Positions 24,701 through 36,714 of a DNA stretch of 64,000 bases are shown here, in pieces. The stretch comes from Dolomedes plantarius (Eukaryota > Arthropoda > Arachnida > Araneae > Dolomedidae). The translations under genes and the position numbers were made by a program. The stretch lies in assembly GCA_907164885.2 (NCBI GenBank), contig OU015500.1, forward strand, positions 56,310,159-56,374,158, in the 5' to 3' direction. Numbering within the stretch: position 1 is the stretch's first letter; the number at the start of each line of letters is the position of its first letter. The notes beneath the pieces were generated by a model, which worked only from the letters and a program-made list of their open reading frames with translations, ran no database searches and was not told the DNA's origin.

Positions 24701-26033
24701 AGAAATATTTTTGATAATTTTTTTACTACTAATGATTAGATGAAGGATCTTGCAAGTAGAAATATAAAAGCTATTGGATCTATCAGAGAACATCGAATTC
24801 AAAAATGTCCCCTAATGCTCTCAAAGGGGATGAAAAAACTAGAAAGAGGTTAAAATGCCTGTCTAATATCAACCGTAATTGATTTTTTTCATTTTGTTCA
24901 ACCAATAATATCATACGTTTATTTGACAGTGTATTCATTAACTCGAAAGCAAGAAAGTTTCCATTTAAACCAAATATCGTAATGCATTGATAACTAAGAA
25001 ACACGTCTTTCTTTCTTGACTAGTAATATTTTTTTTGCCACACAAATGTCATGACGTAACATACGTTTTAATCTTTAATTTTTAAATAAGTATCATGGTT
25101 TATCACAATATTTTCTTCATTACACCCCTCCTTTAACATCTCGTGATAAATTTCCCCTTCTATATGTTAAAAATAAACCCTTGTGAAAGTAGTAACATAA
25201 AAAACCAACAGTCTTTTTCAGAATGGTGTAAAGATTGATACATATTTACACATGCTAAGAAAAATTTCCAAACAGATGCTTTAGACATAATAACTAGACT
25301 TGATCACATCACTAAGCGAGATAAATCGCAGATCCAGACATCTGGTGCAAAAATTTGCTCATCTTTCTTAAGATTTTTTGTGTGACAAAAGGAACAACAG
25401 TATAAAAATCCATATGCAACTGGTTTTCTGTCGCATGATGTGCATGTCTTCGACTCATCAATTTCAGGCCAGCCATTCAACTTCATAATTCATATGTGTT
25501 TGCTAAGCCAAAGAATATTTGTGTCCCAAATACTGTTGAATTGATGCTTAGTCAACAATGTGAACCTTGCAGGATTGTCAGACCCAATAACTTCAATACA
25601 AAGACAATTACAAGAATAACAGAGCAGGGGGAAAATAGTACTAAGTTATTACGAAACATTTATATAGATAACATTACGATACATCCAAATAAATCAAATA
25701 ATGTTGCGGTTATGGCAAGTTTCTCTTTGTGTTGCTTTATGAAGTGGTTCTTTTCTTACAGTGCAAATGTACAGAAAATCACGTGAACGTCTTGAAGCAA
25801 TTTTTTTTGTGTTACGTCGACTGAAGGTATGATTTCTAAAGAAAGAAAAAAAATATAGTAAACCTTAACTATTGATACTTTTTCCTTCCCTTTCAAATTC
25901 CTCCAAAAAAAATATATAAATTATACACTGTAATTTCCAATTTAAAAGGAAAATTTTGACTATAAATTCATTTATCTAAGATATATAAAATTTAAATTTC
26001 CTTAAAAACTTCTTATTTCCGATATATACATTT
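21709..26033. other. Long AT-rich stretch, possible pseudogene debris on minus strand
   Basis: No intact gene. Several minus-strand fragments have mixed protein-like composition: around 22600-22650 (SSDAILQVDGASKNKGLLAD), 24783-25004, and the CxxC ORF at 25304-25486 listed separately. They could be parts of one decayed transposon ORF, but I recognise no family. A segment at about 24100-24385 with a TTATAAATAAA signal and an ending in TTACA looks somewhat like an LTR, but no matching start or target duplication was found. Confidence 0.4.
25304..25486 (-). CDS. Short ORF with CxxC...CxxC zinc-ribbon-like motif
   Basis: A 60-codon frame on the minus strand with cysteines at residues 15, 18, 30, 31 and 34 (KTCTSCDRKPV... 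and YCCSFCHTK), spaced like a small zinc ribbon, and a WPEID stretch before it. The frame upstream stays partly readable (NILWLSKHI) until a stop just before the Met. It could be an exon or a relic of a transposon-encoded zinc finger. No splice sites were convincingly identified. I do not name a family. Confidence 0.3.
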   Translation of the reverse strand: MKLNGWPEIDESKTCTSCDRKPVAYGFLYCCSFCHTKNLKKDEQIFAPDVWICDLSRLVM

Positions 26034-26452
26034 TTTTTCAAATGCGAAGTGACTTGTCGCTAGACATTCGCCCTAATGTGAATTACCGAACAGACAATGC
26101 CTTGCAGACACCAGACCAGTAGTGGTCAACATCATTGAGGACAGCCGCCCTAACTCACACTCCAAGACTGCTGGTCATACATTTAATTAGGCACCATATA
26201 GGTGGTCAGAACTACCCCCTACAATCTGGTCCCGAATTTAGAACTGAGTCAAGTGACGAGACCGGTACACTTGACCCTGCACCTCCAGAGGTAAATTTGA
26301 AAACATGGAGGACATGACAGCCACGATAGATTTTACTTGCACCAGCCGCCATTGGTGTACACTACAATGGAATTGCAGCGACGGGCATCGAACCAAGAGA
26401 CGTTTATATCGCTGGCCCCTCTGCCTTGGCAAACTGGGCCATAGTACCCTCT
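26034..26452 (-). mobile_element. tRNA-derived SINE
   Basis: On the minus strand the element begins near 26452 with GGGTACTATGGCCCAGTTTG. The TGGCCCAGTTTGCC part (26441-26428) resembles a polymerase III A box, and GGTTCGATGCC at 26394-26384 is an almost perfect B box at tRNA-like spacing. A tRNA-unrelated body of about 330 bp follows, and the element ends with an A-rich tail (GAAAAAAAATG, about 26042-26032). Base composition is clearly more GC-rich than the flanks. ORFs on either strand inside it are incidental. Confidence 0.75.
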
Positions 26453-27531
26453 GATATATGCATAATATCGATATTTCTACGTCTGAATTACATTTTAAAA
26501 ACAAAATTATGTGCAAATACAATAATATACTTCTAAGTTTGTAAAATGTGATAGAAACAATGACTAAGAAAAATATAGATAAAATGTAATTTCCATAACC
26601 ACAAAAAACAGGTAAAATATGATATATATCATGAAAAATGAAATTTTTCCTACGTATGGAGATTTTTGCATACATTTTAAACATTTCATCTATTTCAACA
26701 AAGTTTACGCTTATTTGAAAACTTAGTTTTTAGGAAATAAGAAACAACAAAATAATTGATAGGTTAAAGCAAAATGTTCAATTTTGAAAACCAAATTACA
26801 TAAAAGTTTCTGATCCACACTGTTCAAATACAGTTGTGGGGAGCTTATAGACAGTCAAAAAACTATAAATTCACGAAGCATATTACTCTTACTTACATTC
26901 TCGAACACTATAAATTATTTATATTTGCTTTTTAAAGTGCAGTGACGAACTTTTGCAGTGCTGTACCTAAAAACTGTGAAACAATTAAGTAATAAATAAA
27001 TGCTCCAGAATTATTTTTCTTCTAGTTATTCCGCACGTGGAGATTTCTTTTTTTTTTCCAATGACATTCCTTACCATCGATCCAGCAGAATCCAGTTTTT
27101 TCGAAACTTCGAGAAACAAGTTTATTCCCTAATGTTCCGATTTGGAGAGACATTCCTAATGCATAAACAATTTTAACATTCGCATTTGCGTGAACAAACA
27201 TAAAATCTGAAATGGAAAATGCATTTTTTACTGAGCATTAGAAAACATTTTCTCGCTGAAACTACAGTGTTTATCGCTAAATGTTGAAGGAAAATATAAA
27301 GTTCGGTTAAAACAATTTCTCAAATCGTTTTAAAATTTTATTTTTGCAGGACATTAGCTATAAACTTAATAGCGGATGTAAAAATAAATATAAGAGTTTT
27401 CAAATTTTTAACAAGCCAAGATTCTTAAAGATTTTTCTCTTTTTATAAAGTAACCAGATTTTTTCTATGAAATATTTGTTTTTGTTAAAATATGGTTAAC
27501 TTTTATTAACTAAAAATCTTCAGAGAAAATC
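26453..27531. other. No gene seen
   Basis: AT-rich with no protein-like ORF and no transposon ends noticed. Confidence 0.6.
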
Positions 27532-27548
27532 TCACTCTCTCTCTCTCT

Positions 27549-27632
<84 letters not shown>

Positions 27633-27638
27633 TATATA

Positions 27639-27676
<38 letters not shown>
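27532..27676. repeat. (CT)n(TA)n compound microsatellite
   Basis: CT repeat followed by about 120 bp of TA with small interruptions near 27630 and 27645. Confidence 0.93.
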
Positions 27677-27681
<5 letters not shown>

Positions 27682-27708
27682 GATAAGGGAGTATATATAT
27701 AAAGAAAG

Positions 27709-27782
27709 AAAGTTAATGAAGGGAAAGTTGTATCGTTTCATATATATATATGAAACGATACACCTTTTCCTTCATTAACTTT
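27709..27782. repeat. Near-perfect 74-bp palindrome
   Basis: AAAGTTAATGAAGG at 27709 is matched by CCTTCATTAACTTT ending at 27782. In between, GTATCGTTTCATATA pairs with TATATGAAACGATAC around a TA centre. Only a few unpaired bases occur. It could be two fused MITE ends or a self-complementary insertion next to the TA tract. Confidence 0.9.
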
Positions 27783-28400
27783 GTCTTATAGCAACAGAAT
27801 ATCATCCCTGAATTTGAATTGCATCTAGATATTCAAAAAGTAATCTATTCGTTTTCACCTTAAACAAGCCACGCGCCTACATGTTATAGAAGAAGATTGT
27901 TCAAGAACCATGACAAAATCAACACCTCATGTGGCGTGATGATCAGCTGTCACCTTTCAGCCAATTGAAAGTTCAGCACGCCTGTACCCCTTCGCTAACC
28001 TCAGTGCTCCTCGGCGCCTTTTTTCAGCTTTTGTGTGTTCGTAGTCAAACCCAACATGACGTGAGTTTGAGGTCTCCGTCCATATCTTCGCAGCGTTGCG
28101 CTGCCGGGATTATTTCCCGAAAGAAGTGATCTGTAGAAATGTTTGATGTACGGGTGTCCAACGAGAAACTACCGCAATAATAAACTGTTAGAAGTGAAGC
28201 TGATTCCTCCGTCCTTCTGGAAGTGTCCTTTTCTCTCCAGCGTGCCTTCATCAATATGCCAGCAACTCGTTTGCTGAAACAGTCACGACTACTCCTCTCA
28301 GTAATTTTGAATCTCCCTACTTGAGGGACCATCGCCTGCCCCGGTTCCAAGACTACGGATTAAATCGGAACTTTCCCGAGTTACCCCGGATTTATTACTT
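27783..28400. other. GC-elevated block with unassigned ORFs
   Basis: From about 27880 to 28380 the GC content rises above the surroundings. Overlapping ORFs occur at 27929-28129 (+, 66 codons) and 28045-28350 (-, 101 codons). Neither has a motif I know. It may be an old transposon or LTR body. Confidence 0.4.
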
Positions 28401-28425
28401 ACACACACACACACACATATATATG

Positions 28426-28511
<86 letters not shown>
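28401..28511. repeat. (CA)n(TA)n microsatellite
   Basis: About 17 bp of CA then about 90 bp of TA. The Tc1-like element starts immediately after it. Confidence 0.93.
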
Positions 28512-28514
<3 letters not shown>

Positions 28515-28734
28515 TGGCTCCCAAAAGTGTTCGTACACTTACGATTTTCAATGAAGTAGGGATCTATCCATTAATTAAAATGAATATTTTAGAATGGGAA
28601 TTTAAGAATAAGATCTATAATCTATTCTTAACAAAACTACATGAAATATTTTTAAAACACAGTAAATCTATATTTTTAAGAAACCAGTAATCAAAAAGTA
28701 ACAAATAATTTATCTCACAAATGTCATCGTACAC
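28512..28734. repeat. Left terminal inverted repeat of Tc1-like element
   Basis: 223 bp. Its outer TCGTACACTTA and inner TCGTACACTGA copies are candidate transposase-binding sites. Confidence 0.9.
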
Positions 28735-28832
28735 TGAAAAGTTTTCGGACAAATTCATAATTAAAATTTAAAATATCGTTTTGCTTTTCTTTTTTCTTGC
28801 GTACTCCGTAATATTCTATTTATTATTTTAAA

Positions 28833-29861
28833 ATGTCTCGTAGTCGTAAAGAAACAACAAACAGAATTCGAAAATTGAATATTTTTCATCATAGTAGTGG
28901 TAAATGAGTTCGGAATATTGCTGAATTGCTTAATTTATCCCATTATACTGGTCAGTATGTGATAACATGCTTTAAAGTAGAAAATCGGATCGAAAAAAAG
29001 GTAAGAAAAGGTCGTCCTACAAAGTTAACAAAACGTGATAGGAGATTTATAATTACAAAATTTGTGAAAAATCCACGTTTGAGTACTGTAAAAGTTTCTG
29101 CAGAATTTAATGAAACATTTTCTACTTCAATTTCACCTGAAACTGTTCAACGAATTCTCAGAGCAGCTGGATTACATGGGCGTTCTGCCCGTAGAAAATT
29201 TTTTGTGACTGAGAAAAACAGAAAGATTAGGCTTTCCTTCGCACTATAAATGATAAATAAGCCCCAAACTTATTTGAATAATGTCTTATTTGCCGATGAA
29301 AGCAAGTTTAACATTTTTGGTTCCAATGGGCGTATGATTGTATAAAGAAGAAAAATTGAGGAACTTAATCCCAAGAACTTAATAGGAACAGTTAAGCATG
29401 GCGGTGGAGGTGTCCTTGTGTGGGGGTTTATGTCAGCACAAGGACTAGATAATTTGGTATTTATTTATGGCATAATGAATCATGCTATTTATATAAATAT
29501 TTTAAGAGACAATTTAAATTTATCAGCCCAAAATTTGGGTATTGGAAACAACTTTGTTTTTTATCAAGATAACTATCCTAAGCACACGACTCTCAACGTT
29601 CGCCTCTGGTGTCTCTATAATTGTCCACAAGTTTTGAAAACAACCCGTCAATCGCCAGATTTAAACCCAATAGAACATATTTGGAGAGAACTGGAGGTTC
29701 GAGTACGAAAACACGACATTTACACGAAAAGTGAACTAAAAACAATTATGATGGAAGAATTGGTGAACATTGATGCATAAATTACAAAAGAACTAGTTCA
29801 ATCTATTCCCAGACGTTTAAAAGCTGTTATGGATGCTGAAGGATATCCTGCTAAATATTAA
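28833..29861 (+). pseudogene. Tc1-like transposase with four in-frame stops
   Basis: Reading from the ATG at 28833 (MSRSRKETTNR) to the TAA at 29859-29861 is one uninterrupted frame of 342 codons, the usual length for Tc1 transposases. It contains four premature stops, near 28905 (after HHSSGK), at 29247-29249, near 29342 (where relatives have Trp after V) and at 29778-29780. There are no frameshifts. The N-terminal paired-type helix-turn-helix region includes NIAELLNLSHYT and the KGRPTKLTKRDRR linker. Catalytic residues are visible: LFADESKF (Asp), FYQDNYPKH (Asp) and NPIEHIW (Glu), i.e. DD34E type. Stops without indels suggest fairly recent death by point mutation. Confidence 0.92.
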
Positions 29862-29909
29862 TTTAACGAAAAATTAGAATTTTTACTAATATGTAGAGAT
29901 TTTTTACAA

Positions 29910-30132
29910 GTGTACGATGACTTTTGTGAGATAAAGGTTTTGTTACTTTTTGATTATTGGTTTCTTAAAAATAAAGTTTTACTATGTTTTTAATATATTT
30001 CATGTAGTTTTGTTAAGAATATATTACAGATCTTATTATTAAATACCCATTCTGAAATATTCATATAAATTAATGGATAGACCCCTATTTCATTGAAAAT
30101 TGTAAGTGTACGAACGCTTTTGGGAACCACTG
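29910..30132. repeat. Right terminal inverted repeat of Tc1-like element
   Basis: 223 bp, the reverse complement of the left repeat with scattered mismatches. It carries GTGTACGA motifs at both inner and outer ends. Confidence 0.9.
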
Positions 30133-30155
30133 TATATATATATATATATATATAT
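30133..30155. repeat. Short (TA)n tract
   Basis: Right-hand continuation of the TA microsatellite that was split by the Tc1-like insertion. Confidence 0.9.
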
Positions 30156-33100
30156 CATATGGACAGCGACGATCATAAAACTGGTGCACGTAAAATCTGG
30201 TATAGTCAGTTAATGGAAGGCGTTTTCATTGCAGAGAATATCGCAGAGAAATATTCATTTTCCAAACCAATTAACATACATCAGATAGAGATCTGCTACG
30301 AGGCTTATGAGCAGCTGTTGTACCTTCTAAATTCCTTATTAAACATAAGTTTCACTGTGAAATGTGAGTAGGCAGAGTTTCCAGAATTTGTACTTTCCAT
30401 TGAGTTAAGCTCTTTTGCAGAGAAACATCGATTTGATGTTAGGACTATCTGTAGATTTCAACGCTTCATTTAACTGAGTTTTTTGGCATGCATGTGTGTT
30501 TCGATGATAAAACTATTAATTTCCTCTACTGCATCCAAAACCGTTAACGTAAGTCTGCTTAAATTCTGTTATCTGCGTAAACCCATTATTGAAACACCCT
30601 ACAAACACCCATTTATAAAAAGGAAACATTTCTTTAAAGCCTCGAGATTTCAATCAGGCTTACAAGAAATCATTTTAATCAATTAACCTCAACAGTTATC
30701 ATTGATTAAACACCTCTTTGATTGACCATTTATGAAGCACACTATGAATGTACATTTTTTCCAGTAAAGCTTCTTTTAACTCTGGACATTTTAAGTTCAG
30801 ACTTGAAAGAAACGGCTGTATTATTGAACTCCCATTGTGAATTGGTACAGGAGAGCCAGATGTATCTGATTACACCATTTCTGAGTATACGGTCCAAGTT
30901 TAGCATGCTTCAGAATAGTTCCAAGTGTAGCATGCTTCACATAATATTATAAGATACATCATATTATAAAAGCATGTTCTGTGAAAAGTTTCCCTAGAAA
31001 AACCTGCGACTTATTGTAAATGCCCACTCAAAGTACTACAGATCTAGTACTGCAAGAAAAATTTCCAGAACCTACAGGTACTAAAAAAAGGATGAGAGAG
31101 CATACCAAAAGTGATATTTAAAACCTATTCAAAGTAGTCAGTTATTTGGAATCAGACTCAGTAGGCAATAAGTGCATTTTGTTAAAGCTGGCATTGGAAG
31201 GATTAAATAAACGTATTCAAATACCCACTGATGTTGTCATTACGAAATGCATAATACCTTAACACGTGCATTGTTATTTCATGGTAAACTGTTGTTTATT
31301 TTAACCGGTATAAAGCAGTTTCGTATTATCATATTTAGAAAACAGCGATTAAAGGGTTGCGTGCTACGCAGCTAAGCGCATACGAAAGTAAAAATCAGTT
31401 AATCGTTATATCATGTGCAATAATCGATATTTAAGATATTCAAAATATATAAGTGGGGGTATTGATCTGGGAAAAAATAAACTTACCAGATGTTTAAATA
31501 TTTTGCTATTTATCTCTTACTAAAATAAATAATTCTTTTGAAAACATTTAATTTGGAGTGTGGTGGAAACACAATAAAAGCGGGAAGCAATATTATTCTG
31601 TACGTTTAAATGTATTTAAATGAACAGGGACAAAAAAAAAAGTCACGTAAGAAAAAAACTTTTTTCTTCCAATATAAAAGCCTCTTAACAAAATACGGAA
31701 AGTAACATTAGTGATTCAACTCTCCAAGTTAGAGGCATTCATTATAAAATTGCGAAAATAAAATAAAATTAAGGTTGAATGTTACACAGAGTAAAACCAT
31801 CTTTGGTAGCGATATAAATGTGCATTCTGGGTACAAAAAACGTCAGTTAGAAATCTCATTTTGAAGTAGAACTAACAAAGCGATTTTAACTGTTGCTGCC
31901 AATTGTTCAAAGTGATTAAAAGTCTCTTACCGTTTTTTTTATTAATTTTACTCACTAGAAAAATGTCTGATAACATAGGGTAAAAAATGAAAAAATCGAT
32001 CTAAACCAGTCATGACAAAGAGCATTGTTTCTGTTCCTTACTCATAATGTCATTTGTCATTTATCACATGTAACATACATATAACTAAAAAATTATAAAA
32101 AAACGGAACAGATTAGTTATGGAATTTCAAGAATAGCTTTTCTGAAAAATGCTTAATTGAACGATTTGTGAAGTTTAATATATCATAAACTCTATTTAAT
32201 TGTTTTTTATTTTATAAATTGCTAAATTAAATTGTTATCATGCTTCCTCTTGTAAATTAAATATATTACTCTTGATATTAATGATTACAGCCTTGAGAAA
32301 AATGACGTTTGTAAATCCCTTTGTTTTCAGCATACGGCCTCTAAACTGTAAGACCTAGAATGTGACAAACAAATGCTTAACTAGGTACCCGATTCACTGG
32401 AAAAAAAATTTACTTTTGTTTTTATTCTATTACAAAATCCTGCACATGAATATTCTGACTTCGATACCGGAGGTTAGTATTATTTTCTAATTTTTAATTC
32501 TGAAATTCTGTTTTAGCTACATTGCGGTTTCAAAGAGTTTTACTATATTAGGGTATTTTCTCTTACGCAACTTTTAAATCATAGTTGAACTTTTTAACAT
32601 TGGATAGTACATGTTTTGTAATCACTGATTCTATGTGTATCTAGAGTTATAACAAGTGGCTTTCACAACAAGTACTATTTTTTGTTAAACGATTGGTGTT
32701 TGGTGGGCAGGTTCTAAATATGAGGCCATAATTTTCTTTCTCTCATATTTATCAATTTTCTTAAACTTTTAATTTTTTTTAATTCGATTTTTAATTTTTG
32801 ATTCCATACCCTCTTTCGATAGGAGGCAATAAAAGGTAATTTTTTTATTAGTTAGTAGAATGAGGTAAAATGTGTATTGTCTTTCTAGGCAAAGTAGGTA
32901 TCAGACACATTGCGTTAGCTCTGGAACCAAAAATATCGTAAATAGGACTAACATATTAAATGGAGGACTTTTATAATAGGTTATAGAGGTTTTATAATAG
33001 GTAACCTGATGCAATTCGGTACATCTTACTTGTACATAAAAAAAAAGATCTCGAAAGTGTACATTGACGCAACTTATAAAATAACATTAGGAGTACGTCC

Positions 33101-35841
33101 GTAATATTACGCAAGGAATGCAAAATTACAAGCATTACTTAAAATTATTTTTTTTCTCTAATTACTTTTATTCACTATCCCCAAATTTGTCTTTTAAAGA
33201 AATTCAAAGACTCTTTAAAAGTTCTCTCAAAACTTCTAAAGTAAATGCTTTATTTTTGCAAATTTGAGTTCGATTTACAAAGAATTATTTCATCACAATT
33301 ATTCACTTAATATTAACATGTCTTTCTTCAATTGAGAGAGGAAAAACATACTCTTAGAAATTATGCAGATTAGATTTCATGCCATTTTCTTTATTTTAGG
33401 TGTCTTCTTTAAAAGCCTTTGTATTTTTTTCGTAATTGCATTAATTATAAGAAATTATTTTTTTACCTAAGCATTTGCTAATTATCAAAGCGAAACAAAT
33501 TTAAAGTGATAGAGTTTTAGCTTTAGTGCCGTATATATCCAACAAAGAATGTTTCTGTCAGTGGGTACCAAATTTAGAAAATTTAAATAAACTCATTTGA
33601 GATATTTTTACTACCTATGCACAAAAATTTCAACTAAACACAAGATATATATTTTTACAATCATAAACTATAGTCAAACGCTCAGTAATACTTATTCCAA
33701 TGCTGGCTAAAATAAGCAAAATATTTGTAAACATTATAAATGCACAGCTTTTATTTGCTAAAAATATATCAAAATAAAACACCGATAATAACGGAAAACT
33801 GTGTTATGTTACATTTTTATTTTCTCTGAAAATCTTGAAGTCTATATTTAAAATTCGTGAGCTAAAAGTCATATTCCTTTACACTGAAATACGTTCAAGT
33901 ACATTAGCATTTGTAGAAAACATTCTTGAAAAATTAAGATTTAAGAAAGAGAACTCTTTAAATCCTTTTCCACAAAGTTGATCGAAACTAAAAATAAATT
34001 TTTATATTCCACGTAATTTTCTAACACGGAACATAGAGAGTTTCTAAACTTAAACTTTTGGACATCAATCATTTTAACTCTCAAATCTGTCACATTATCT
34101 GAAGAAATGTATTGAAAAAATAATTGGTTAGAACAGATTTTTGAATTACGTGTATGGCTTAAACATATTTTCTTTTACTTTTAGAACGGAACCAATGCAT
34201 TTTTTTAAAAAAAGAATTAATTCGAATTCCTGTAATTTAGAAATTATTAATTTATGAGTTATTCTTGACACTATAATTTGCTATTTTTGAACTATACCGT
34301 TATAAACTAAGCTTTTATTGAACAAAATATCTTCTTACAGCAAAAAATTCTGCTACTGAGTTTCTTAACACAACTTCATCTCAATATTTTCGTTATTTAC
34401 TAAATTACAGACGAGAAAGTTTGGTCAATTTACTTGACTTGTTTCTTATTTTAAAGCGAAAATCTCAAACAAGAACTGAACTGTAACTCAATCGATAATT
34501 GAAGGTAAAGAAAGGTATAAAACACGCATATCTGTATCATGTCATTCATTAAAAAAAAAGGAAAATATATAATGAAAGTTTCGGTTCCTGTATTTGACAA
34601 GCAGGTGACTCGGAAAAGCCTGGATTAACAAAATTAAAAATTTATAGTTCAGCATAAGTAGAAAAATGATTTTTTAAGTTAAATGAAGCTGAGATGAGAT
34701 TTAAAGATTTCTGCTGAAGGTTATTACCGAAAATGATAAAAATAATGTAAAAAAAATACTGGCCGATAACAAAGAATATATAGTTTCTGAAAATTTAAAA
34801 AAAAAGTTTATTCGCATTCTATAGTGTTTATACACTTCTCACAAATGTGTTAGTATTTATAACCAGAAATTAATATTTTTTTTTCATTAGAATTTTCTCA
34901 TACGCAAGTCTTTAATTTATATTGTATTATTCGCTTTTACATACAATTTCATGAAAAATTCCGTTCTAGCTAAAGTTAAATATGTTTTAATTTAAGATTT
35001 TACCTGTGCATTCAAAATACACCAAAAGTCCATAAAAATTAAAAATCTCAAGAAGAAAAAAGGACAAGAATAAACAGCGAAATACTCTGTGGACGCATTT
35101 GGTTTCCTTCAACCTAGTACTCATCCCATTATGTAGGTATAGATAACACATTACAAAATTGAACTCTATATGTTTTATTCCATATGTTTTATTCTATATG
35201 TTCTATTATGTAATATGTTCGAGAATAGTGTAAGAACCCGGGTAAATGTTTATGCATTTGTTTGTAAAGCAGTCACTGTTCACATCTTGTCAAAATCATA
35301 TCACCATGTAATATTTTAAAACTTTCTTTTGCAGGGTTTTTTCAAATTTCTTGCAAAACGGAGTCAAATATCCTTTTTAAAAGAATGTCCTTTAAAATTA
35401 TTTTAAAGTGTTAAACGATGAAATTACCTAATGCAAGGACACACTTCATTAAAATAGCACATTATTTTTAAAATTTCGTTTTAACGTTTCAATATATGAA
35501 ATTTGTATTTTTCAAAAGGGGTATCCTAGCATTAATAAACCCTTATTTTTGGATATGGTTCGTTTATTTTGTCATCTTCAAGGCATCCAAATTGTACACT
35601 GCAGTTTGAAAAAGTCCTTTTTTTAAGGGAGGGAGAGGAGTCTTGATTAACTGCACTTTTTCAGTCACTGGCAAAAATGAATTTGGGTGTCATCTTATTG
35701 AGATGTTCTATAAACATACTTAAAAAAAACTAGTAAACAATAACTGATAAAACTTTTGAAAGTATTTTTATTCTTAGAAAAAAAATCTGAACTGAGTAAA
35801 AAAGGCAATATTAGGGTTGCTAAAGGTCAAATGTTGTTCTT
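30156..35841. other. Long AT-rich region without recognisable gene
   Basis: ORFs at 30483-30686 and 30722-30952 have no motif. Small local repeats only: an AAGTTTAGCATGCTTCA-type unit duplicated near 30898-30943, and a CATATGTTTTATTC-type unit of about 15 bp repeated three times near 35166-35215. About 5.7 kb with no transposon termini that I could pair by eye. Confidence 0.55.
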
Positions 35842-35846
35842 CTTTC

Positions 35847-36709
35847 TGTAGGGTATTAATTACCTTGAAACAATGGATGCATGCATGGGTTGGAACAAGC
35901 AAGGAAGACAACGCATTGACCTTAAACATTCATTTATTTGATAAAACCAAATTTCAATTAACTTGTCATAGCTATTAATATAACAATCCGTTTCATATTA
36001 ACAATTTTAATATAGAGAACCCAGAAGCAGAGGCAAACTATATAGTCAAAGATGATTTTTAGAGTCTATTGGGGAGGCACTTACTATAACGGATGTATGC
36101 AGCGATGATCGTAGCATCGGCGACCGGGACCCAGAATCATCTCCAGTGTAGGAACACCTTGGCGGGATATTCGCACTTCTCCAAGGCTCTGGGGCAGACG
36201 AGAGTGTCTAACATCTCTGAGGAACCCAATCTAAGATCCGTCTCCTTCTTCGCCGATTCCTTCCGTCCTTAGGGGAGCTGTTGTCCATTTACATGGGGGC
36301 CATTCTGGCCCGCCCCTCACTTTCATTGGGCAGTGGGTTGTTTTTCTTTCAGTGGTTCCTGCCCCAATTGGTTCTCTTAAACCGCCCTGTCACCTCTGTC
36401 CATAGTCTATGAAGTACCTCCCCCAACATAATTTTATTTTGCAAAACAACTTTGACCCTTCTCATCTGACGTTTTTACTGTGGGCCATAAAATAACGACC
36501 ATCCATCTTGTAAACATTAGACTTCAGATCGCTATCACTCGCCAAACCGACAGCTATCACTGTCACTGGCTATCAAATCGCTATCACTGGACTATTCTTC
36601 TATTTTTTTATTGGTTTACAAGCCTGTATTTACCACTGCCTCTGCATCCTTTATAATACATTCGTTATTGGCCACACACCGTGGGGAATTATACCATTTC
36701 ACTTCTACA
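35847..36709 (-). mobile_element. Solo LTR, 863 bp
   Basis: The segment begins TGTAGGG and ends TTCTACA and is flanked by the 5-bp direct repeat CTTTC (35842-35846 and 36710-36714). Read on the minus strand it starts TGTAGAAGTG and ends ACCCTACA. It has a GC-rich central part (about 36050-36450) and an AATAAA signal at 35938-35933 upstream of the 3' end, which is the layout of an LTR. No internal region or second LTR is present, so it most likely formed by recombination between two LTRs. Its internal CTATCAC repeats (around 36528-36590) are part of the LTR. Confidence 0.7.
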
Positions 36710-36714
36710 CTTTC

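Larger units (their letters stand above)
28512..30132 (+). mobile_element. Full-length Tc1-like element with long inverted repeats
   Basis: A 1621-bp element bounded by TA on both sides (28510-28511 and 30133-30134). Terminal inverted repeats of 223 bp (28512-28734 and 29910-30132) begin CAGTGGCTCCCAAAAG and CAGTGGTTCCCAAAAG and are similar throughout. Each repeat carries two direct copies of a TCGTACACTKA-type motif, one near the outer and one near the inner end (for example 28530-28540 and 28727-28737). This is the IR/DR arrangement known from Sleeping Beauty-like transposons. It sits in a TA microsatellite. The transposase inside is a pseudogene. Copies of this family elsewhere in the genome may be intact. 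Confidence 0.93.

Noticed and set aside
30093..30371. 92-codon plus-strand ORF
   Set aside because: It begins inside the terminal repeat of the Tc1-like element and crosses a TA tract; the start is artefactual and the rest has no known motif.
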